The position numbers and the translations under genes are program-made. The notes beneath the pieces are model-generated. The model ran no database searches. It saw nothing but the letters and a program-made list of their open reading frames with translations, and was not told the origin of the DNA. From assembly GCF_900104585.1 (NCBI RefSeq), contig NZ_FNVX01000006.1, forward strand, positions 1 to 64,000: a stretch of 64,000 bases of DNA, in the 5' to 3' direction. The stretch comes from Bacteroides ihuae. Lineage in GTDB: Bacteria > Bacteroidota > Bacteroidia > Bacteroidales > Bacteroidaceae. The first letter of the stretch is position 1. Each line of letters opens with the position of its first letter. This document shows positions 8,233 to 16,171 of this stretch, piece after piece.

Positions 8233-8979
8233 TTATGAATCAAGTTTAGTAACCTTAATAAATTTATCGGAACTAGTCATCGATATTCCACAACGTTTGG
8301 GAGCCGTAGTATCGTATGTGTTGCCACAAGTGGGACATATATAGTAAGTGGTTGGCAATGATTTGTCCGTGTTGTTTTGTAAAGCGGCCAATGCTTTCTC
8401 GTAAAAAGGCTTGTGCTTCTGTTCCGTTTTATAAGCATAGTTTAAACTCATTAACGAGAGTTGGTTCCCTGCCTTGTTTGCATTTCTCAAAAATTCAGGA
8501 TACATCGTACTAATTTCGTAACCTTCTCCTAAAATTGCATCTTTCAAATTCTCCGCAGTTGTTCTAACGGTAAATTCCGGAGTAATAGTAGGTGTCTTTA
8601 ATCCGGCAGATTCAATCACCGCTCTGTGATTATTAGCATGAATTTTTTCAGATTTGGAAGCGGCAAGAAAGAGCAAAGCTATTTGATTATGCCCTTCGGA
8701 TTCGGCTTTTTTACTATAAGCGGCATATTTAGCACTTGCCGTCGTTTCTCCTTTAAAGGCATCCTGCATATTTTGCAGGTTAGTTACCTTGGCCTCTGCT
8801 GAGGTGATCAATTTACCATCTGTTCCTTTCTCAGAGCTTCCATCCTCTGGTGAAGCTGTTGTAGACTCCGCTACAGGTTTTTGCATTTCAGCCTTCGTTT
8901 GTGATTTACCGGTACACGATTGCAGTAATGATATTGAAACAATAGCTGCAAGAGAGATAATGATTGTTGTCCTTTTCAT
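8233..8979 (-). CDS. rubrerythrin-like lipoprotein with altered rubredoxin site
   Basis: 248 aa. The signal peptide ends in a lipobox (LLQSC, Cys22), so this is exported and lipid-anchored, unlike cytoplasmic rubrerythrins. An acidic Ser/Thr linker follows to ~60. The four-helix diiron domain shows GETTASAKYAAYSKKAE, ASKSEKIHANNH, and later EQKHKPFYEKA, supplying Glu and His iron ligands. The C-terminus is rubredoxin-like: CPTC at 215-218, then C230-G-I-S233, where families of this kind have a fourth Cys. The codon is TCG (Ser). Rubrerythrins reduce hydrogen peroxide in anaerobes, and here the site would be in the envelope. It has its own -7 element (9022-9029) and lies just downstream of a two-component system. 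Confidence 0.8.
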   Translation of the reverse strand: MKRTTIIISLAAIVSISLLQSCTGKSQTKAEMQKPVAESTTASPEDGSSEKGTDGKLITSAEAKVTNLQNMQDAFKGETTASAKYAAYSKKAESEGHNQIALLFLAASKSEKIHANNHRAVIESAGLKTPTITPEFTVRTTAENLKDAILGEGYEISTMYPEFLRNANKAGNQLSLMSLNYAYKTEQKHKPFYEKALAALQNNTDKSLPTTYYICPTCGNTYDTTAPKRCGISMTSSDKFIKVTKLDS

Positions 8980-9021
8980 CTTTTCCTATATTTACATTTG
9001 TTTTACTTTAAATTGATAATG

Positions 9022-9029
9022 CAAAGATA
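9022..9029 (-). promoter_or_regulatory. -7 element of the rubrerythrin-like lipoprotein gene
   Basis: Minus strand TATCTTTG, 43 nt upstream of the ATG at 8979. The nearest TTTG (9044-9047) is only 14 nt away, so the promoter may need an activator. Confidence 0.45.
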
Positions 9030-9074
9030 TTGATAGACGTCTTCAAAGAACCTTGTGCTATTATTAAGATTTGC

Positions 9075-10460
9075 TTAAGAAAATTGCCGTGAAAATTGCA
9101 AGGTAAAGGTAGTACCCTGATGTGGGGTACTATCGACAAGCAGATTAATACTTTGCAAGTCGCATAATTTCTTCACAATGGAAAGTCCAAGTCCGTTTCC
9201 TTTGATAATGGAGCTTCGGGATTCATCGGCTCGATAAAAGCGATTAAAAATGAATGGAAGGTCGCACGCCGAGATACCAACACCGTCATCTCTCACACAA
9301 AGTGTTTTCAATGCACTATCCCAAACTAAGTAAACATTCCCATTTGCACTTCCATACTTAATGGCGTTGCTCACTAGATTATCTATTATTAGTTCGATAA
9401 AAAATTTATCCGCATTTATAAGAGCTTCTTTCTCTATTGAAATATGAATTTTTATTTTATTCGCTACAGCCATTTCACGCCATTTAGAAATAAATGAATC
9501 TGCAATAGCATAGAGATAAACACTCTCTTTTTTGGTGACTGCAACGCCTGATTCAATTCGGGCAAGTTGCAAGAGTTGATCGAGTAAACTATTCAGACGA
9601 TCAACTTGTTGAATGATGTCAACGACTTTTTCTACATAGATTTCTGGCTCACGCTGTTTGCGAATCAACACTTCCAACGTTCCTCTAATTGCAGTAAGAG
9701 GAGTTCTTATCTCGTGCGACGCATCACTGGTAAATTGCTTTTGTTGATGCATACTTTTTTCTATTCTCGCAAGTAATTCGTTAATCGTTTTGGTCAAATC
9801 AAAAAGTTCATCCTTCCGTTTGGGCAACACCAATCGAGTTTCAATGTTCGAATCACTGATATGTGATGCTGTTTTTATCAATCGATGAACGGGCTGAATA
9901 GCTCTTGAAGCAGTTAGGGAAGAAACGATAAAATGCACAACCAGCACAAGTGGAAATGAAATCAGTAATACCCAGAGCAAACTGTTAAGCATACTATAAG
10001 ATTCCTGTCGAGAGATAGCAATGGTCAATTGTCCAATAATTCTTCCGCTTTCATTCTCTATCGGAAATTGTCCCAATCGGATTTTTTGTTGACTGATTTC
10101 ACCATTAAAGAAGGTTTCATGTTTGATAGTTGGATCAAACAGGAATTGATCATCAAGTAAATTGGCAGAATGAAATACGACTTTCCCATTTGCATCGACT
10201 ATCTGTAAAAAAGTAGGATTCACTTCTATCTTATTATGTTCAGCCTCTTCCCACTCCGGCATCTTGTTGATAATGATAGAATCTCGATGCCAATCCAGAT
10301 TGCTGAACACCTCTTCTTTCTCCAATAGAATATCATCATCTAAATGCGTATAGGAAGTTTTGTGTAACACAACACTGATGATAATAAACACAATTGCTGT
10401 TGTAGCAGCAACGGCAATTGTGTTGAATAATGCGATTCTATGCCTAAACTTAAGATTCAT
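9075..10460 (-). CDS. sensor histidine kinase
   Basis: 461 aa. Two membrane helices (~10-33 and ~160-184) flank a periplasmic sensor region of about 125 residues. A HAMP linker with ASRAIQPVHRLI follows. The H-box is SHEIRTPLTAIRG (phosphorylated His near 250), the N-box NLVSNAIKYG, G1 DDGVGIS and G2 GNGLGLSIVKK. All catalytic motifs are intact. It overlaps its response regulator gene by 4 nt (ATGA), so translation is coupled. The architecture is the CusS/ArlS-like type that senses envelope or metal stress. The signal is unknown. Confidence 0.9.
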   Translation of the reverse strand: MNLKFRHRIALFNTIAVAATTAIVFIIISVVLHKTSYTHLDDDILLEKEEVFSNLDWHRDSIIINKMPEWEEAEHNKIEVNPTFLQIVDANGKVVFHSANLLDDQFLFDPTIKHETFFNGEISQQKIRLGQFPIENESGRIIGQLTIAISRQESYSMLNSLLWVLLISFPLVLVVHFIVSSLTASRAIQPVHRLIKTASHISDSNIETRLVLPKRKDELFDLTKTINELLARIEKSMHQQKQFTSDASHEIRTPLTAIRGTLEVLIRKQREPEIYVEKVVDIIQQVDRLNSLLDQLLQLARIESGVAVTKKESVYLYAIADSFISKWREMAVANKIKIHISIEKEALINADKFFIELIIDNLVSNAIKYGSANGNVYLVWDSALKTLCVRDDGVGISACDLPFIFNRFYRADESRSSIIKGNGLGLSIVKKLCDLQSINLLVDSTPHQGTTFTLQFSRQFS

Positions 10461-11134
10461 TCTTCTGTTTCAATTGTGTAACCGATTCCTCTCACAGTGG
10501 TTATTAATGAAGCCGTTCCAGGTTCATCTAACTTTTTTCGCAGTGCATTGATATAAACATCAATCACTGAATTATCATAATCAAAGTGAATGTCCCAAAC
10601 CTTTTCAATGATGCGGGTTCGTCTGCAAACTTTTCCTTTGTTGCGCAAAAAATATTCGAGTAAAGCAAATTCTCTTTGAGTGAGAGCAATAAGTTTTCCA
10701 TCCTTAGTAACAGAATGTTTTTCAATATTTAATTGAATATTTCCTGCGCTGAAAACGACCATTTCATTCTCTTTTGTGCGTAATAGCACGCGAATTCTGG
10801 CAAGTAATTCCTCAAACGAGAATGGTTTGCGTATATAATCATTAGCACCTGTTTCCAAACCAAAGACAGCATCGTCTACTGTATCTTTCGCCGTGAGAAA
10901 AATAATGGGCAATGTTTTATTATCCTTTCTTATGTTTCTACAAATCTCGATACCACTCATCCCCGGCAACATCCAGTCAAGTAGTATCACATCATAGTCA
11001 TCGATGAAATCAAGCGCAAGTTGTAGCCCTTTTTTCCCATTGTTCGCCACATCAACAGCAAACCCCTCCTCTTTCAATCCTTCGCAAAGAAAGTTAGCTA
11101 TAGCTTCTTCATCTTCTACAATCAACAATCTCAT
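10457..11134 (-). CDS. OmpR-family response regulator
   Basis: 225 aa. The receiver domain has the acidic pair VEDEE (~6-10), the phosphoacceptor in VILLDWMLPGMSG (Asp near 53), and the switch residues LTAKD and KPFSFEELLAR (Lys near 103). The C-terminal winged helix (~130-225) is OmpR/PhoB type: LTQREFALLEYFLRNKGKVCRR and VRGIGYTIE. It pairs with the kinase gene that overlaps it. The DUF2231 gene 66 nt upstream and the rubrerythrin-like gene downstream are plausible targets. Confidence 0.9.
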   Translation of the reverse strand: MRLLIVEDEEAIANFLCEGLKEEGFAVDVANNGKKGLQLALDFIDDYDVILLDWMLPGMSGIEICRNIRKDNKTLPIIFLTAKDTVDDAVFGLETGANDYIRKPFSFEELLARIRVLLRTKENEMVVFSAGNIQLNIEKHSVTKDGKLIALTQREFALLEYFLRNKGKVCRRTRIIEKVWDIHFDYDNSVIDVYINALRKKLDEPGTASLITTVRGIGYTIETEE

Positions 11135-11200
11135 TTCGATCTGTTATTAGATTAATTAGACAAAGTAAATTATTCACCCTACTCTTTTGCTACCGATGAA

Positions 11201-11653
11201 CTATTTAAAATCAGGCAAAGTCAATTCAACTCCCGCACCGTGAGCATACACTAATTGTCCGCCAAAATAAGCAGTACGCATAACAGATCCAATTAAGATA
11301 GTAAACAAAATGATGCCAACCCATTTTGCCCAGACCTTGTTATATTTGAGATAATACACCACGATTCTAAACAAAGTGGTAATGATGGCGAGACAAAGCG
11401 TTAGCAGAGCCGCACCTTCATGCAATCCTATCGGTTCTTTCAGCGGACCTTCTTCGATGCCTTCACCGGCATATCCCCCACTAATAAATGCCGCAATTGC
11501 CCCCAATGTGCCAAGAATCAAAAGAAAAAAAGCCGCATTCTTAAAAAAATCTTTTTTACTGATTAATGCCAATCCTTCCGAAAAAAATCCCGCCATGAGG
11601 AGTGCGATCGGAAAGTGAATAATCATTGCATGGATGTGAGTTGCTGAGATCAT
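11201..11653 (-). CDS. DUF2231 family membrane protein
   Basis: 150 aa. It has four predicted membrane helices. The first begins HIHAMIIHFPIALLMAGFFSE, with the HFPIAL signature of the family. A further conserved His appears in IGLHEGAALLTL. Members are small integral membrane proteins with no established function, and the paired histidines suggest haem or metal binding. It is upstream of the response regulator and histidine kinase genes in the same direction, so it may be the first gene of that operon. A -7 TATCTTTG lies at 11684-11691, 30 nt before the start. Confidence 0.7.
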   Translation of the reverse strand: MISATHIHAMIIHFPIALLMAGFFSEGLALISKKDFFKNAAFFLLILGTLGAIAAFISGGYAGEGIEEGPLKEPIGLHEGAALLTLCLAIITTLFRIVVYYLKYNKVWAKWVGIILFTILIGSVMRTAYFGGQLVYAHGAGVELTLPDFK

Positions 11654-11683
11654 ATTATTTTCTTTTTTAGGTTAGTATAAACA

Positions 11684-11691
11684 CAAAGATA
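11684..11691 (-). promoter_or_regulatory. -7 element upstream of the DUF2231/two-component unit
   Basis: Minus strand TATCTTTG, 30 nt before the ATG at 11653. No clear -33 element at 19-21 nt. Confidence 0.45.
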
Positions 11692-11774
11692 ACTTTTTGA
11701 TTATTGATAACGCCTATTCTTATTCTTAAAATTAGCTTAAGAATACGGGCCTCATCTCAAGAAAGAAAAAATAA

Positions 11775-11808
11775 AGGCACAAGTATTTATATAGATAAAC
11801 TTACACCT
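11775..11808 (-). terminator. palindrome after the MocR gene, second copy of the dispersed repeat
   Basis: On the minus strand AGGTGTAAGTTTAT pairs imperfectly with ATACTTGTGCCT and is followed by a T-rich run. It lies 43 nt after the stop of the MocR-type gene. The sequence and loop resemble those at 3168-3209 and 15627-15662. Confidence 0.6.
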
Positions 11809-11851
11809 GAACTAAGAACCGGTTTGTAATACTATCGCACAAATCAAATCA

Positions 11852-13261
11852 TCACAATAATCTGCTTATAACCTCTATCCCTTTTTCCAAATTCGTCTCT
11901 GTCAAAGAGGCATATCCTAACCTTATTCCCACAATTTCGTTATCATAACTAAATCTATCTGGAGTATAGAAACTAACGAATTTAGAATTAGCCCTCTGTT
12001 TCAGCTGAAATAAGTCTATATTATCAATTGGCTTCAACCAGAAAGCAAGTCCACCATCAGGTTTTTTATAAGTTACTTTATCTTTTAAGTGATAAAGTAA
12101 AAGAGAATCAAAGAAATCTCTTTTCTTCTCATAGTGATTCAGCATCCTTTTTTGGTGCTTTCTAATGTCTCCCGAAATCATTAAGTCCAATATAGACTGT
12201 TCCATTATAGTATCCCCCTGTGTATCTATAATCTTACGTAACTTACCAATCTTCGTTATGAAATTAGATGAACTAACGACATAGCCCACTCTAATCGCAG
12301 GGGCAATTAGCTTGCTTAAAGTCCCCACATAAACATAATTATTAATCCCCTCATGTGCGGAAATTGGCATAATAGGACGTTGGTTAAAATGAAATTCATT
12401 ATCATAGTCATCTTCAATAATAGTAAAGTCGTATTTATTGGACAATTCTATTAATTTCAACCTACGGGATAAGCTTAGGGTAACAGTAGTTGGATATTGA
12501 TGATGCGGCGTTAAATAGATCGCTTTAAACCTCGTCTTGCTTACAAAATATTCGACCGCATGAACATCAATGCCCTCATTATCAACCGGGATAGGAATTA
12601 GCTTTGCTCCTGCATGTTTAAATACTTCCCATGCCGGCTTAAATCCCGGATTTTCAACTAAAACAAGATCCCCCTTCTCCAACAAACAATGCGCAGTTAA
12701 AAACAAAGCCATTTGGCTACCTCTTGTAATGCAAATCTCTGAAGAAGAAGTTCTCATACCTCTATTCTGATTAAGCATGTTTGATATTGTATTCCTAAAT
12801 TTATCGTCTCCAAACTCACTTGCAAGATTCATTATTTGCCAGCGGGCCTTTTGGTTGAAAATACGGCGATATGCTCTAGCCAATTCAGCCATAGGCGTAC
12901 AAGTAGTATCAGGCAATCCATCATCAAAAAAGATTGAATCGTGTCTAAACATTTCTACTACTTGTTGCTGAGCTTCCTTCTTCTTTGTGGGTATAGCTAC
13001 TGATAGTCTATCAGAAACATAAACTCTCTTTCGTTCCTCTGAAATAAGCCATCCTTCAGTTAACAGAATGTCCAAAGCCTGAATTATTGTATTCCTGTTT
13101 ACTCCTAACTCAACAGCCAATTGTCGCGTACTAGGCAAGGTTACTCCTGCTTTTAGCTGTCCGTTTTTGATGGATTTTATAATCTCATCCGCAATCTGAA
13201 CATATATAGCTTTTGGGGCGGATTTATCTATTTTAATCTGCACTAACCAAGGAACATTCAT
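11852..13261 (-). CDS. MocR-type GntR regulator with aminotransferase domain
   Basis: 469 aa. Residues ~10-80 form a GntR winged helix (KAIYVQIADEIIKSIKNGQL, TLPSTRQLAVELGVNRNT). Residues ~110-469 are a class I aminotransferase-like domain that should bind pyridoxal phosphate. The ITRGSQMALFLTAHCLL stretch, the EDDYDNEF motif and YVGTLSKLIAPAIRVGY, with the Schiff-base Lys in SK, are intact. MocR/PdxR proteins sense PLP or amino compounds and often regulate the divergent neighbour. Here that neighbour is a PNPOx-family flavoprotein gene 88 nt away, which fits a role in vitamin B6 or a related small-molecule response. Confidence 0.88.
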   Translation of the reverse strand: MNVPWLVQIKIDKSAPKAIYVQIADEIIKSIKNGQLKAGVTLPSTRQLAVELGVNRNTIIQALDILLTEGWLISEERKRVYVSDRLSVAIPTKKKEAQQQVVEMFRHDSIFFDDGLPDTTCTPMAELARAYRRIFNQKARWQIMNLASEFGDDKFRNTISNMLNQNRGMRTSSSEICITRGSQMALFLTAHCLLEKGDLVLVENPGFKPAWEVFKHAGAKLIPIPVDNEGIDVHAVEYFVSKTRFKAIYLTPHHQYPTTVTLSLSRRLKLIELSNKYDFTIIEDDYDNEFHFNQRPIMPISAHEGINNYVYVGTLSKLIAPAIRVGYVVSSSNFITKIGKLRKIIDTQGDTIMEQSILDLMISGDIRKHQKRMLNHYEKKRDFFDSLLLYHLKDKVTYKKPDGGLAFWLKPIDNIDLFQLKQRANSKFVSFYTPDRFSYDNEIVGIRLGYASLTETNLEKGIEVISRLL

Positions 13262-13315
13262 CTGGTCTATCTATTTTTATTAAAACTGAACCACAAAGAT
13301 GGATCAAATAATCTA

Positions 13316-13323
13316 TAATTTTG
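13316..13323 (+). promoter_or_regulatory. -7 element of the PNPOx-family gene
   Basis: TAATTTTG, 27 nt before the ATG at 13350, lies in the 88-nt divergent region where the MocR regulator would be expected to bind. Confidence 0.45.
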
Positions 13324-13349
13324 CAGCATAACAATTTTAAATTAGTAAT

Positions 13350-13820
13350 ATGCAAGGAAGAATGAAGCAACATCAATTATCAAAAAAAGAAATTGATGAC
13401 GTATTGAGAAACGCACAAACAGGATGTATAGCGACACATAATGAAAATGGATATCCCTATATCGTTCCGGTTCATTTTATAGTACACGAAGAAAAAATAT
13501 ACATACATGGCCTCATAAAAGGACAGAAGATTTCAAATTTAATCAGAAACAACAAAGTCTGTTTTGAAGTAGATAAAATGGGTGCAATCATTCCCGATAA
13601 TGAAAATCCATGCGACACAAATACAGAATTTAGAAGTGTGATAATCTTAGGCACAGCCAAAATGATAGAAGACCGAGGACTTAAAGAAAAGATACTACAC
13701 GCTATTGTTGCTAAATATACCCCTCAATTATCGCATTTGAGTTTTCCCGAAAAAATGATGAAAGCAACAGGGATTATTGAAATAGAACCAGTAGAAACCA
13801 CAGGCAAGTATTACAAATAA
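13350..13820 (+). CDS. pyridoxamine 5'-phosphate oxidase family protein (Nim-like)
   Basis: 156 aa. It is a split-barrel flavin-binding fold. The N-terminal strand TGCIATHNENGYPYIVPVHFIV and the IYIHGLIKGQKISNL segment, with a conserved His, match the Pyridox_ox_2 type that includes the 5-nitroimidazole-resistance proteins NimA-K. Resistance itself cannot be inferred, because many members are ordinary FMN or haem proteins. It is transcribed divergently from the MocR regulator. Its stop codon overlaps the ATG of the next frame by one base (TAATG), so it was translationally coupled to the N-acetyltransferase remnant. Confidence 0.75.
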   Translation: MQGRMKQHQLSKKEIDDVLRNAQTGCIATHNENGYPYIVPVHFIVHEEKIYIHGLIKGQKISNLIRNNKVCFEVDKMGAIIPDNENPCDTNTEFRSVIILGTAKMIEDRGLKEKILHAIVAKYTPQLSHLSFPEKMMKATGIIEIEPVETTGKYYK

Positions 13821-14399
13821 TGTTTTCTGAAATACAGATAGATGCCTATTTTGAAAGGTTGAATTTCAAAGGCCAAGTATGTAGCCCGCTAGAATTCTTA
13901 AACGAATTACAGGGGCTACATTACATGCATATCCCGTATGAGAATTTTGATATTCTAAACGGTTTGGCATTATCACTTGAAGCAGAATCTATCTATCAGA
14001 AGATTATTTGAAATCACAGAGGAGGATATTGTTTTGAATTGAATGGATTATACTTTGAATTACTCACAAGTTTGGGATTTGAAGTAACGAACCATTATGC
14101 ACGATTCATGCTTAACAGAACAGAACTGATACCAGCAAGAAGTCATCGAATTTTAGAAATACGCTGTAACAATTGTTTCTATATCGTAGATGTAAGAGTT
14201 TATTCAGAATCACCACGTATAGCCCTAGAGCTAAGAGAAAACATCGTTCAGCACAACCGAGAACGGACACATAGCAATAAAAAAGGCTGAATTAACGATA
14301 ACAGAAAACGAGAAAACGGTTATTTCCACATTGCGCAAAGAAGAGTTATCTAAAGCCCTACCAGAACGTTTTCACATCACGCTTGAGCAGATAGATTAA
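13820..14399 (+). pseudogene. arylamine N-acetyltransferase gene, decayed
   Basis: The frame from the ATG at 13820 matches NAT N-termini (MHIPYENFDI) but meets TGA at 14009-14011 (codon 64). The same frame then gives NHRGGYCFELNGLYFEL, which contains the catalytic Cys, and later the catalytic His region (RSHRILEI) and Asp region (YIVDVRVY). At about 14262 the reading changes frame to GHIAIKKAELTITENEKTV, which resembles the C-terminal domain and ends at 14399. Roughly 80 residues between these parts are missing against the usual ~260. There is therefore one nonsense codon, one internal deletion and one frameshift. The gene is dead or nearly so. Confidence 0.75.
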
Positions 14400-14487
14400 A
14401 ACGCAACGCATGATTTACATCCTTGTTGCGTTATAGCGTAATAAGAAGCCTCATTTTGAGAAAAGGTGATGATGGAATAATCTTTCT

Positions 14488-15531
14488 TTATAATTCTATC
14501 ACTCTTTTCTCTTTATCGCTCCTGAAGGCGGATTCAATAATTCTCATCACTCGTATTCCATCATCTACAGTAACAGGCATTGGGTTATTTTTCGTCAAAG
14601 CGGAATAAACGCCATTGTAGAACTCCATATAGTTGCCTTGCAAAGTTTGGATATTAGTCCGGATGTCCGTCCCGTTTTTTTCATAATTGATTAGCCCTTT
14701 TTCGGATTCAGGTTCTGTGCCCCAAGAAGCAATATTAGGTGAAAGTCCTTTTTGAAGATTGGCTTCTTGCACGTCTGCACGTGATTTTAAGAAAGAGCCT
14801 TTTGTCCCGTGAACAATATAGGCAGGCAGGGGTTCTTTCACAATATATCCTCCTTTTACCCGGACTCTGAAGCTAGGGTAATAAAGAAGAATATCGAAAT
14901 AGTCGTCTACCAGCGAAGTAGGCCGGGTAATGCGTACATCGGCAAATACAGCTTGTGGCATTCCAAAAAGATACAGAGCTTGATCAATAGCATGTGGTCC
15001 TAAATCTTTCAGGATACCTGCACCAGCATTTGGATTTTCTTTATGTTCCTTCGGGCTCAATTGCATATTATAGCGCTCATAATGTATCTCCATTTCATTT
15101 AGTTCACCAAGAATTCTACTGTCAATCACTTGTTTAACTGTTTGAAAGTCACTATCCCAACGACGGTTCTGAAAGACTGCAATTTGCTTATGATGTTGCA
15201 TGGCCAGCACTTTCAAAACTTCAGCTTCCGCTACTGTTGTGGTAAAGGCTTTCTCCACCACTACATTTTTTCCTGCCTGTAAAGCTTGGGAAGCATAGTC
15301 GAAATGAGTATAGGTCGGCGTGTTTACTATCACAAGATCGATAGAATCATCCTTCAGTATCGCTTCCAATGAATCGTAAGATTGAACATCGGGATAGATT
15401 TCTCTAATTTTCTTTTTACTTCTTTCCCATGCACCTGTTAGGCGAAATCCTTCATGCAAATGAATGAAGGGCGCATGAAATACTCTGCCGCTCATTCCGA
15501 AAGAGAGTAAGGCTGCATTTATTTGTTTCAT
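14488..15531 (-). CDS. Gfo/Idh/MocA family oxidoreductase
   Basis: 347 aa, the usual length. The N-terminal Rossmann fold begins NAALLSFGMSGRVFHAPFI, a loosely conserved glycine-rich NAD(P) loop as in this family. The catalytic-domain signature EKAFTTTVAEAE contains the conserved EK-x dyad, and DLGPHAIDQALYLFG carries the HAIDQ histidine/aspartate pair. Members oxidise or epimerise sugars, inositols or bile pigments; the substrate is not identifiable. It stands alone. A weak inverted repeat (AACGCAAC 14400-14407 with GTTGCGTT 14425-14432) about 55 nt past the stop may terminate it. Confidence 0.85.
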   Translation of the reverse strand: MKQINAALLSFGMSGRVFHAPFIHLHEGFRLTGAWERSKKKIREIYPDVQSYDSLEAILKDDSIDLVIVNTPTYTHFDYASQALQAGKNVVVEKAFTTTVAEAEVLKVLAMQHHKQIAVFQNRRWDSDFQTVKQVIDSRILGELNEMEIHYERYNMQLSPKEHKENPNAGAGILKDLGPHAIDQALYLFGMPQAVFADVRITRPTSLVDDYFDILLYYPSFRVRVKGGYIVKEPLPAYIVHGTKGSFLKSRADVQEANLQKGLSPNIASWGTEPESEKGLINYEKNGTDIRTNIQTLQGNYMEFYNGVYSALTKNNPMPVTVDDGIRVMRIIESAFRSDKEKRVIEL

Positions 15532-15626
15532 AATTTGTTTATTTTATCATTATTCTGCTAAAATACTAAAATTATTTGTTTGCGGTGAATAGCGAGCAGT
15601 ATTCCTGAACGTTTTAACCTTAATGG

Positions 15627-15662
15627 AAGGTGCAAATATCTATATATAAATACTTACGCCTT
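15627..15662 (-). terminator. palindrome after the HxlR gene, third copy of the dispersed repeat
   Basis: Imperfect arms AAGGTGCAAATAT (15627-15639) and ATACTTACGCCTT (15650-15662) enclose an A+T loop. It lies about 10 nt past the stop of the HxlR-type gene. It shares its arm and loop pattern with 3168-3209 and 11775-11808. Confidence 0.5.
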
Positions 15663-15671
15663 ACACTAAAA

Positions 15672-16028
15672 TCATTTATCAGGTTCTATTTTTTTCAAAA
15701 AAACCTCCTTATGCTTATCTCCCCATTGCCATAGCTGATCAATGATTGGAATTAATTCTTTTCCTGCTTCTGTCAGATAATATTCTACTTTCAATGGTAA
15801 TACGGGATATACCTTCTTTTGCAAGATGCCCATTTTCTCCAGTTCGCCTAATTGTTTTGTCAATACCCGTTTTGGAGCAACACTAATACTACGTTGTAAA
15901 TCGCACGGTCGAACAACCCCTTTGTTTATTTCCAATATCAACCAAGCATTCCAGCTTGTAGATAAAACATCAATCGCAATACGTACGGAACAATCGGAGT
16001 AATCCATTGGATTTTTCTTCACATACAT
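15672..16028 (-). CDS. HxlR family transcriptional regulator
   Basis: 118 aa. It is a single winged-helix domain of the HxlR/MarR-like type. DYSDCSVRIAIDVLSTSWNAWLILEI has the CP-type Cys region where these proteins often sense electrophiles or oxidants. LQRSISVAPKRVLTKQLGELEKMGIL is the recognition helix, and PLKVEYYLTEAGKEL the wing. It is divergent from the UvrA-like gene, with 143 nt between them, so it is a likely local regulator of that gene. A -7 TATCTTTG for its own transcription lies at 16057-16064 on the minus strand. Confidence 0.85.
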   Translation of the reverse strand: MYVKKNPMDYSDCSVRIAIDVLSTSWNAWLILEINKGVVRPCDLQRSISVAPKRVLTKQLGELEKMGILQKKVYPVLPLKVEYYLTEAGKELIPIIDQLWQWGDKHKEVFLKKIEPDK

Positions 16029-16120
16029 AAATTTTCCTCTTTTCTTTATTCGCCTACAAAGATAATCATCTATTAATCAAATAGAGCTAAATTTATCACT
16101 GGGTGAAAGATTTATCGCTT

Positions 16121-16152
16121 ATTGACCAAGTAATTAGGAAGCTTTAATTTTG
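16121..16152 (+). promoter_or_regulatory. promoter of the UvrA-like gene
   Basis: ATTG (16121-16124), a 20-nt spacer and TAATTTTG (16145-16152), ending 19 nt before the ATG. It lies in the divergent region shared with the HxlR gene. Confidence 0.5.
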
Positions 16153-16171
16153 CGAAAAAACAATTCGTGAT

